From: Paractinoplanes rishiriensis
Lineage (GTDB): Bacteria; Actinomycetota; Actinomycetes; Mycobacteriales; Micromonosporaceae
DNA: 64,000 nucleotides
Direction of reading: 5' to 3'
Assembly (NCBI RefSeq): GCF_016862375.1
Contig: NZ_BOMV01000087.1
Span: forward strand, 45,325-109,324
Part shown: positions 45,857-53,800 of the stretch, piece after piece
Position numbering within the stretch: the stretch's first letter is position 1
How the letters are laid out: every line of letters starts with the position of its first letter
The notes under the pieces: generated by a model
Told to the model about the DNA's origin: nothing
Databases searched by the model: none
What the model saw: only the letters and a program-made list of their open reading frames with translations
Position numbers and translations under genes: made by a program

Positions 45857-48399
45857 GGGGTACCCACCAGGACCAGGCGGATCCCGGCGTCGTCCCGGGC
45901 CACGTCGCCGCGCATCCGCCGGCCGCCGGTGACCTGGCAGGTCGCCGCCTTTTCCCAGGCCGAGCCGCCCTTGAGCAGGTGCAGATCGTCCGGCACCCGG
46001 TGACCGGGAGCCGACTCGTCGTCGCACCACTCCCACACCGTGCCGGCCATGTCGAGCGCGCCGCACGGCGCCGCCCCTGCGGGATACATGCCCACTGCCA
46101 GCGTTCCTCCCAGTCCACTCTCGATCGTGTTAGCGTGGTCGTCCCGCCAGTCGTCGCCCCAGGGATAGGTGCGACCGCCGGCCGCGCGTTCCCACTCCGC
46201 TCGCGTCGGTAGCCGAACGACCGGACCGCCGGCGGTCCGGCCCTTGTTGGCCCAGCTGACGAACGTCATCGCCTCCCGCCGGCTGCACGTGGCGGGCAGG
46301 TTCGGCGCGGTCTTCTCCAGCCCGGTCGGGACGCCGTCGACGTCCGGCCGGTAATGGCTGCGCCGGAACGCGTCCAGCTGCGCGACCGTGACCGGATGCT
46401 TCGCTATCCACAGTGGTTGGTCGCCGGGGACCCGGCACCACTCGATGTCCGGCCGGCCGTCGGCGGCAACCCCGATGCCGGGCCGCCGGTCGCCCAGGCG
46501 GGCCAGCTGCACCGAGATCTCCTGCCGGCGCCGGTGACCCAGTCCGGACCGGCGGAGCTCGTCGCACAGCCGCTCCGCCTCGGGCCGCAGGAAGGAGCGT
46601 TCGTCCGCCCGCAGCTCGGCCCCGATCCGGCCGGCCGCCGCGAGGGTGGCGTCCATCCGCGGCTGCGGCCAGAGGAAGGCCGTGTCCCGGCCGCTCTGCA
46701 GCCACTCGGCCACGGCCCGCCGCAGCCGCTGCAGGGTGAGCATGTCCTCGTGCACCGAGTCGATCCACTGGGCGAGCCGCGGCCAGCCCCGGAAGACCGC
46801 CTCGTGCGCCAGTTCCACGTGCGTCGCATCGGCGACCAGCAGGCGCGCCGCGATCAGCGCGTCGACCAGGGCCGTGCGTTCCGCCGTCGTGCACAGGGCC
46901 GCCACCGACGCCCGCGCCCGTACCGGCCCACCGACCTCGTCCACCGCGACGAGCCGGCCGAGCACCGCGCCGAACTCGGCCCGCACGCCCTCCGGGAGGG
47001 CGCCGAACGTGCGTTCCGCCAGCCGTCCGAGCGCTCCCGCGACCCCACCGATTTCCGCGTACGCGGCCGCGGTGAGCCGGTCGTCGGAACGGCGTTGATG
47101 AAGCTCGTTGAGCGCGAACGCCAGCAGCGGCAGGCGACCCGGCTCGCGCCGGGCGTCGATCAGCAGTTGCTCGGGCAGCTCCCGGTCGAAGCGGAGACCG
47201 GCCACCGCGGCCGGCCGGCCGATGATCTCGGTGATCGCGGCGAGGTCGGGCGGTCCGAGCAGGAAGCTGCCGGCCTGCAGATGCCGGGCCAGCCCTTCGT
47301 GCTGCAGGGCGTGCCCGAGGAAGTCGGCGCGCAGGCTCACCACGACCGTGGCCGGCCCGTGGTCCGCGACCGCGACGAGGTGGTCGAGGAACGCGTCGCG
47401 GTAGCCGGCACAGGGCGGCCCGAAAATCTCCTCCAGCTGGTCGACGAAGACGAGCGCCCGGCCGCCGACGTCCGGAACGGGTGCGGGCCACCGGGCCGGG
47501 TCGGCGCCCACTCCGGTCGGCGTGACCCGCGGCCCGTGCCAGACATGCCGCTCGACGTCATACGTGGGCGTCACCCACCGGGTGGGCCCGTCGAGCGCCG
47601 CGAGCCGCGGCAGCAGGCCGGCGCCGATGAGCGACGACTTGCCCGAGCCGCTGGCACCCAGCACGACGGTGAGCGGGGTGGTCCGCACCCGCGCGGTGAG
47701 CGCGTCCACTTCCCGGTCGCGCCCGAAGAAGCAGTCGACGTCGGCCGTGGTGAACGCGACCAGCCCCGGGTACGGCGACCGCGACGTGTCCCAGCGCCGT
47801 TCCGCGCGCCCGGCCTCGGCCGCGGGCCGGCTGCGGGTCCGCCGCTCGACCAGGCGCCGCAGGTGCGCGTCGAGCAGCGTCCGGAAGTCGGTCGGCGACC
47901 CGAACTCCTGAAACATGCCCCGCCCCCGCGCGGCGAGGCTCTCCGCGAGCCCGGCCAGGTAGGACCGGACCGCTGCGTACTGCCGCGTGCGCTCCAGGAT
48001 GTCCGGCGCACCCAGCGCCACCGTAGGCTCCGCGGTCTTGCGATAGATGAGTACGTCCGGCCGCCCCGCGAGCGCGTCGTCGATCTCGGCCGCCGTCCCC
48101 GAAGGATGCGGCGACGCCGGCACCGGACTACCCAGCCGCGACCAGAGAATCGCCACCACCACGTCACACTCACCCGGCCGGGGCAACACGTCGTCGATGA
48201 GGTGCTGCGGGTGTTCCGAGGCCAGCAGCGGCACCGGCGCGGCCGGCTCGTCCCAGCTGACCAGCCGCAACGAACAGTGCCGCTGAATGAACGGATCGAA
48301 CTGCAGCCGCCGCACCACGTCCCGCGCGATCGCGCGTTCCTCCACCACATCACCCGGGGAGGCCAGAAACACCGTGAAGACCGGAAGGCCCTGGGCCAT
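45853..48399 (-). CDS. DUF4062 - nSTAND1 NTPase - FGE-sulfatase domain fusion
   Basis: Predicted 848 residues from ATG at 48399; an earlier ATG would add 28 residues of unlikely sequence. Residues 5-130 form a DUF4062/TIR-like domain (VFTVFLASPGDVVEERAIARDVV, then CDVVVAILWSRLGSPV). The nSTAND1 NTPase follows: FFGRDREV (about 224-231), Walker A GASGSGKSS (248-256), Walker B ALVFVDQLEE (about 315-324), then helical ARC and winged-helix parts (RRADFL-like SLRADFLGH; VELAHEAVFRGWPRLAQWI). From about 650 a formylglycine-generating-enzyme-like domain: LWIAKHPVTVAQLDAFR, RLPTRAEWERAAGGRTYPWGDDW, GTVWEWCDD. Such tripartite proteins are described in bacterial conflict systems, with the FGE-like part as probable sensor or binding module. 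Confidence 0.9.
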   Translation of the reverse strand: MAQGLPVFTVFLASPGDVVEERAIARDVVRRLQFDPFIQRHCSLRLVSWDEPAAPVPLLASEHPQHLIDDVLPRPGECDVVVAILWSRLGSPVPASPHPSGTAAEIDDALAGRPDVLIYRKTAEPTVALGAPDILERTRQYAAVRSYLAGLAESLAARGRGMFQEFGSPTDFRTLLDAHLRRLVERRTRSRPAAEAGRAERRWDTSRSPYPGLVAFTTADVDCFFGRDREVDALTARVRTTPLTVVLGASGSGKSSLIGAGLLPRLAALDGPTRWVTPTYDVERHVWHGPRVTPTGVGADPARWPAPVPDVGGRALVFVDQLEEIFGPPCAGYRDAFLDHLVAVADHGPATVVVSLRADFLGHALQHEGLARHLQAGSFLLGPPDLAAITEIIGRPAAVAGLRFDRELPEQLLIDARREPGRLPLLAFALNELHQRRSDDRLTAAAYAEIGGVAGALGRLAERTFGALPEGVRAEFGAVLGRLVAVDEVGGPVRARASVAALCTTAERTALVDALIAARLLVADATHVELAHEAVFRGWPRLAQWIDSVHEDMLTLQRLRRAVAEWLQSGRDTAFLWPQPRMDATLAAAGRIGAELRADERSFLRPEAERLCDELRRSGLGHRRRQEISVQLARLGDRRPGIGVAADGRPDIEWCRVPGDQPLWIAKHPVTVAQLDAFRRSHYRPDVDGVPTGLEKTAPNLPATCSRREAMTFVSWANKGRTAGGPVVRLPTRAEWERAAGGRTYPWGDDWRDDHANTIESGLGGTLAVGMYPAGAAPCGALDMAGTVWEWCDDESAPGHRVPDDLHLLKGGSAWEKAATCQVTGGRRMRGDVARDDAGIRLVLVGTP

Positions 48400-48537
48400 C
48401 GGCCGATCGTAACCGGTCAATGCTAGCGGTGCCCGGCCGCTCGAATGCCAGGCCATGGTGATTCCGAGGATCGACAAAAGCAATCTCCACGGGATCGGGC
48501 GTGAATCCGCCGATTTCCACCAAGCCAGAATGCGCTG

Positions 48538-48810
48538 TCACTTCCGGGCGTGCGCCGACCCACCGAAGCAGTCGTTGGACGAGGCCCTCGCCGGCACCTC
48601 TCGATAGGGTTTTGCTACGCCGAGCGCTCCCAGCGCGAGTCCCAGCTGGAAGCGGTTGTCCACTCCTAGGCGATCCATCAGATTGCGCAGTGAGTAGGTC
48701 ACCGACCTCCGACTGATCTTGAGCTTGCGCGCGGCCGATGCGTCACTGAAGCCAGCCGCGAGAAGAGCGATCAGAGTCCGTTCACGTGTGGGCAAGGCGA
48801 CATCCGGCAC
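48538..48810 (-). CDS. Short LuxR-type helix-turn-helix protein
   Basis: Predicted 90 residues from GTG at 48810, with AGGAGA six bases upstream. Only the DNA-binding domain is present: LPTRERTLIALLAAGFSDASAARKLKISRRSVTYSLRNLMDRLGVDNRFQLGLALGALGV, the complete GerE/LuxR four-helix unit at about 6-68. There is no receiver or sensor domain. The tail (SSNDCFGGSAHARK) contains one Cys. It lies between the DUF4062 operon and the epimerase gene, all on the minus strand. Its target is unknown; small stand-alone GerE-domain proteins are often developmental regulators. Confidence 0.82.
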   Translation of the reverse strand: MPDVALPTRERTLIALLAAGFSDASAARKLKISRRSVTYSLRNLMDRLGVDNRFQLGLALGALGVAKPYREVPARASSNDCFGGSAHARK

Positions 48811-48962
48811 AGATTCTCCTGGCGATCTCGCTCCGACCGGCCGGCCCGAGCATCAACTGCAGGTGGCTCCTGCAACTCTCAGCCCCCATCGCATGCCTGT
48901 CAACACTTATTGCAATCGATCGGTCGCGTCCAGTGACTGTCGGGGTTGATGCGGCGCCGTCC

Positions 48963-49940
48963 TCACGCGTCGGGCATCGACTCGAAAGCGTGGAACAAAT
49001 CGGACGCAGCGGCCCGCACGTCCTCGACCGCCAACGCGGACAGGCCGGTGGCTAGCTGTAGCTTTCGCGGGTCGGCGCACGTCCAGTACTGATATCGGTC
49101 GGCGATCGGATTGGGCACGAGCCGGACGTTGACGCCGGCCGCCGCGGTGAACTCGCTGCACCAGCGCAGGAGCGTCGCGAAGCTGACCGGGCAGCCGGAC
49201 CCGACGTTGTAGGTGCCGGCGGGAACCGGGACCTCCAGGACCCGCTCAAGCACTTCCACCACCCGCTGAACCGGGACGTAGTCGCGGCTGGCGTCGAGCG
49301 TGTCGGCGAACAACGTCGGTGTGCCGTTGGTCGCCACCGTACGCAGCAATTGCGAGATGATCGAAGCCATCGGGCCCTTGTGTCGCTCGCGGGTACCGAA
49401 GACATTGGTGTATCGGAGCCCGACCCAATGCAGCCCGGCAGGCGCCCGGGTCGCAAGCTGGGAGTCGAATAGCAATTTCGAACGGGCGTAGGCATTCAAC
49501 GGCCCACTGCAGAGGGCGCGGTCGTCGACGCTGTTTTCGGTGATCGGTCCTTTATGATGGATGCGCCCGTACACGCTGGACGACGACGCATAAACGAACG
49601 GGATGCCGGCGACTGCACATCTCTGCGCCAGCCGCATCGGCCGGTCGACGTTGACGTCGCGCAGCAGGTCCCCATCGTCCTCCAGCGTGGAACTGATTGC
49701 TGCCTGATGCACCACCGCGTCGAAGTGCCCGGCCTCGACCATGCCGAGCACGCTGTCGTCGGCGAAATCTTCGCAGTGAAATTTCATGGCAGGGCAAAGA
49801 TGCGCCGGAGCTGCGCGGACATCGACCCCGACCACCGCCGCCCCTCGTGCAACAAGTCCGGAAACGATGTGGCTGCCGACAAAGCCGGCCGCGCCGGTGA
49901 CCAGCACGGTGGATCGTTCCAAATTCACCTGAGCAACCAT
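48963..49940 (-). CDS. NAD-dependent nucleotide-sugar epimerase/dehydratase (extended SDR)
   Basis: Predicted 325 residues from ATG at 49940, with a G-rich Shine-Dalgarno-like run upstream. NAD fold: VLVTGAAGFVGSHIVSGLVARGAAVVGVDVR. Active site: Ser-rich VYASSSSVYG and YARSK (YxxxK). Substrate part: RYTNVFGTRERHKGPMASIISQLL, DASRDYVPVQRVVEVLERVL and TYNVGSG. This is an ADP-heptose/UDP-glucose-type epimerase that acts on a nucleotide sugar in the cytoplasm. No glycosyltransferase or other sugar gene is nearby, so the pathway is unclear. Its C-terminal end is slightly shorter than usual. It is the last gene before the tRNA-Lys remnant. Confidence 0.92.
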   Translation of the reverse strand: MVAQVNLERSTVLVTGAAGFVGSHIVSGLVARGAAVVGVDVRAAPAHLCPAMKFHCEDFADDSVLGMVEAGHFDAVVHQAAISSTLEDDGDLLRDVNVDRPMRLAQRCAVAGIPFVYASSSSVYGRIHHKGPITENSVDDRALCSGPLNAYARSKLLFDSQLATRAPAGLHWVGLRYTNVFGTRERHKGPMASIISQLLRTVATNGTPTLFADTLDASRDYVPVQRVVEVLERVLEVPVPAGTYNVGSGCPVSFATLLRWCSEFTAAAGVNVRLVPNPIADRYQYWTCADPRKLQLATGLSALAVEDVRAAASDLFHAFESMPDA

Positions 49941-49956
49941 CCCGTCACCCCCTGTA

Positions 49957-50035
49957 GATCGCGTGCGATCTATTCTGGGCGCCGTATCGGCTATCACGGT
50001 GTGCCGTTGCGCAGTTGCGCAACGCAAATGCGCAA
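49957..50035 (-). promoter_or_regulatory. Palindromes upstream of the epimerase gene
   Basis: GATCGCGTGCGATC (49957-49970) is a perfect palindrome with a two-base centre, 17 bases before the ATG. Further upstream, three copies of TGCGCA occur at 50008, 50016 and 50029; the middle one is within TTGCGCAA. The spacing of about 8 and 13 bases suggests cooperative protein binding. The regulator is unknown. Confidence 0.4.
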
Positions 50036-50240
50036 TGTCGTTTCCCGAAACCCGCCGACGAGGCGGACCCGTACAGGCCGCGACGCGTGGTGATCGGCAT
50101 CGGCATCGCGGGCGGCGACTCGGCGACCCCTGGCGCTCGGCTCCGAACGCCGCCATCCGCGGGACCGCCGCCCGGTCGCGCAGGACCGGCACACCGTGCG
50201 GCTGCTCCGCATACGTCCTACCGACGTCCCACAAAGATCA

Positions 50241-50270
50241 AGGCCACATAGCCCGATGGCTATATGGCCT
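50241..50270 (-). terminator. Terminator of the tRNA-Lys gene
   Basis: On the minus strand, 11-base arms (AGGCCATATAG/CTATGTGGCCT, one mismatch) with an 8-base loop lie ten bases after the tRNA CCA end and are followed by TGATCTTTG. It is in the proper place to end tRNA transcription. Confidence 0.8.
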
Positions 50271-50279
50271 GCTTGTTGG

Positions 50280-50329
50280 TGGTGCGCCGCGTAGGACTCG
50301 AACCTACAACCCGCGGATTAAGAGTCCGC
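50280..50329 (-). tRNA. tRNA-Lys(CTT) 3' half only; candidate attachment site
   Basis: Reading the minus strand from 50329: anticodon stem GCGGA, loop CTCTTAA (anticodon CTT), stem TCCGC, five-base variable loop, T-stem GTAGG, loop TTCGAGT, stem CCTAC, acceptor strand GCGGCGC, then A and CCA. All stems pair perfectly. The 5' half is absent: upstream of 50329 there is no D-arm and no GCGCCGC to pair with the acceptor strand. This is therefore not a working tRNA but the displaced 3' half left when an element integrates into a tRNA gene. The normal terminator next to it marks the left side as original chromosome. Confidence 0.85.
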
Positions 50330-50821
50330 TTCCATTTGTGTCAGCTTCTACTTGGCCGTGCTGGTATCCACTGTTTGCTTCCACTTTCGGGTGTCTTCCG
50401 CGTGTGGTCGCTGCCAGCTGGTGTCGGGCAGGGGTGGCCCACGCCAGGATCGTCGATCACGCACGGATCACGCCGGACGGCCTGGGTGCCCGGCTTGCGG
50501 CTGGTGCACGCGCGGGGAACGGGTAGAGCGGTTCGGTCGGTGAGTTCCGGAATCGGGTGAACATGTACCCGGAGTCGTGGCGGCGGTCGCACGCTCGAGC
50601 CGGCGGCGGCTCGCGCAGGATGGCGACGGTGTGCTTGTACGGGCGACGGCGCGAGGACCGGCGGCGTTCCCTGGGTCGCCCTCGACCATGTCGTAGCCGG
50701 CGGTGGTGCTCCGCCGTGCGACGATCAGCAGGCTGCGGTCCAGGTGACGGCCGCCCACCGCAGCCTGGAGGATGTGGTCGAGCCCGCGCGGTACACGGCG
50801 CGGGCTCGATGTTTGTTGATG
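50330..50821. other. 492-bp gap next to the tRNA remnant, no gene seen
   Basis: No open frame here has a plausible ribosome site and protein-like composition. The part nearest the tRNA (50328-50395) is relatively AT-rich and repeats short TTCCA/TTCCAC motifs (50330, 50381), as expected of integrase arm sites, though this is a guess. The remainder may be decayed coding sequence. Confidence 0.45.
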
Positions 50822-53800
50822 TCAGGAGGCCCAGGGGATGTTGTTCCAGCCGGTGCCGATTTGTTTGTAGGAGGTGCTGATCAGGGTTCCGGTGGCGGTG
50901 CCGAGGTAGAGGCGGAGGGTGCCGTCGGTGTAGCGGCCGGCGATGTCGGGGTGGGTGTCGCCGGTGAAGTCGCCGGGTGAGAACAGCAGGCTCATGCTGG
51001 TCCAGCCGGTGGCGAGGGTGTTGTAGGTGCTGGAGTTGATGCCGCCGGTGCCGTTGCCGAGGTAGAGGCGTAGGACGCCGTCGTTGTAGCGGGCGATGAT
51101 GTCGGGTTTGCCGTCGTTGTTGAAGTCGCCGGGGGAGAGGATGTCGTTCATGTTTCCCCAGGCGGTGGCGACGGTGGTGTATGTGCTGGCGATGCCGCCG
51201 GTGCCGTTGCCGGCGTAGAGGCGGACGGTGCCGTCGCTGTAGCGGCCGATGATGTCGGGTTTGCCGTCGCCGTTGAAGTCGCCGGGGGAGAAGATTTCAC
51301 TCATCGCGCCCCATGAGGTGGCTATCTGCGTCCAGCCGCCCATCAGACCGCCGGCGCCGTTGCCCGGGTAGAGGCGCAGGACACCGTCGGAGTAGCGGCC
51401 GATGATGTCGGGTCTGCCGTCACCGTTGAAGTCGCCGGGGGCGCTGACTTCGCTCATGTTGCCCCAGGAGATGGCGATGGTGGCGTAGCCGGGTCTGAAG
51501 CCGCCGGCGCCGTTACCGCGGTAGAGACGCAGCGTGCCGTCGGCGTGCCGGGCGAGGACGTCGCTCTTGTTGTCGCCGTCGAAGTCGCGGATGGCCCGGT
51601 TACCGTTGTCGTAGATGACGACCTGGTTGAAGGTCAGCACGTGCGCGACCTGGCCGGTGAGGTGTCCGGCGATACCGGCCGGGGTTTGGGTGGCGCCGAT
51701 CCGGAACTTCTTGGTGGCTTTCCAGGGGCTCAGGTGCACGGCGCGGGCGACGTCTTTGCCGTTGAGGTGCAGGTCGAGTACGCCGGTGGATTTCTTGAAG
51801 CTGGCGGTGATGTGGGTCCAGACGCCGGGGTTGAAGCTGCCGTTGGGTGCGTTGGCGTAGGTCCAGGTGGGCGTGGCGGTGTCGGCGGAGCTCATGGCGA
51901 ATCGCCAGCTGCTGGTGGTGGCTTCGGCGTACACCTTGAAGGCGCTGGTGTTCACGCCGTCTTGGGACACCACTACGCCGCCGGCCGCGTCGGGTCTGGC
52001 CCAGAGGTCGACGGTGAAGTCGTTGCTGGTGTCCACGGCGGTCGTCGCGGTGGCCAGGTCGACCGTGCCGGTGAACTTGGCGTTCGGGTCGAACAGGTCA
52101 CCGCTGTTCCAGCGGGCACCGCCGGTCGCGTTCAGGGTCCCGATGCTGTCCTTGGCCGGATGCGTGGCGTCGGCGATCAGGGAGGTGTCCTCGTCGGCGT
52201 GGTCGTTGAGCATCCAGGCGTGGGTGCCGGTCAGCACGGTCTGGTTGGTCTGCGCGGTGACTGTGCCGGTCGCGGCGCCGGTGTTGAGGCCGGAGACCAG
52301 CCACGCGGTGGCGGCGGCACCTGCGCCGACGGTCCATAGGTCTGCGGTGCCGTCACTGTTCACGTCGGCGGCGTAGAGGCTACGAGTCTGGCCGGTGTGG
52401 AAGTTGGTGGACAGCAGGTGGGGTGTGAAGTCCAGGGCACCGGTGGTGGTGTTCAGCAGGACGTTGTTCCAGAGGTAGATTTTGCCGGTGGCGGCCTGCC
52501 AGAGGAACAGGGCGGTGCCGGTGCTCGTCTGGGCGGAGGCGAGGGTCCAGGTGTTCCAGTCGGTGCCGCCGGTGGGGGTTTGGTTCGGTAGGGCGAAACC
52601 GTTGTAGATGCCGAGAACGCCGGAATCGCTGGCGTAGTAGGTGAGCAGGTGGCTGCCGTCGGGTTTGCTGTTGATGCCGATCAGGTCAGGGAAGACGGTG
52701 CTGTGGGCGCCCGCGTTCACCAGCTGCTGGGGCTGGTTGATGTCCTGGAAGTCGTTGAAGTCGGTGAAGCGGAATGTGGTGGAGTTGAGGTAGCTGAAGG
52801 TCGATGAGAGCTGGGTTTGGATGATGGAGCCGTCGCCGTTTCCCCGCAGAACTGCGGCTCTTCCGTCGGCTGGGTTGTAGGCGAGAATGTCCTGAATGCC
52901 TGTGCCGCTGAAGTGGCCGGTGATGGCCTGTCGGCCGGTGAACTGAGTGGGGCCGCCGATCTGGCCCGGGGTGTCGATACCGGTGCCGTGGGCGCCGACG
53001 TTGGTGGCCTTCGGCGCGACCCGTCCGTCGCCTTTGCCGGGGGCCAGCCATAGGCCGGCGGCGAGTCCGTTGCCGCCTCCGATGGTCAGCAGGTCGGTGA
53101 GGTTGTCGCCGTCGAGGTCGGCGTCGATGGCGGTTTCGGCGGGGTTGGCGTTGAAGGTGACGGCGGCGGTGTCGCCGATGTTGCCGCCGGCCGATCGGCT
53201 GGTGACTGTCAGGGTGTTGGTGAAGCGGGTCGGGGTGACGGTGACTTCCGCGGCGCCGCTGGTGGCGTTGATCGTGCCGTACGGGCCGCCGTTGAGCTGG
53301 TAGAGGTAAGTGACCGGAACGGTGCCGGTGGGCGGGGCCACGGGGATGGTGATCGACTGCCCGATGGTCGCGGAGCCTTCAACAGGGGTGTCTATGCCGG
53401 GGGCTCCTGGCCTTGCCCGGTCATAAACGAAATTGCATGTCGCGGACCAGTCGCTGGGTAGGCCGAAGTCTGTGGCCTGGACCTGCCAGAGGAACTTGGC
53501 GGTGCCGCCGGCTGGTGTTGCCGATGCCAGCGTCGCGGCCGGCACTTTGAGCACCGCGGTCCGGCCGGAGGTGTAGTACGAGTTCTGCGGATTGGTCGTG
53601 ACCAGTGGTGTGGAGGAGCCTTCCTTCCACAGCTTGAAGGTCACGCCGACAGCGCCCTGGTTGGGGTCGGACACGGTGGCGTAGAGGCTGACCGGACCTT
53701 CGCCGATCGAGTTGCCCGCGGTGCACGAGGTGGCCGGCGAAGTGCGAAGACCGCTCGGCTTGTTCGGTTCGTGGTTGTAGGTGATGGCCAGCGTCGGGCT

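Noticed and set aside
50468..50758. 96-codon open frame on the minus strand in the gap beside the tRNA remnant
   Set aside because: No ribosome site, unusual Ser/Arg/Pro-rich composition and no recognisable fold. At most it is a remnant.
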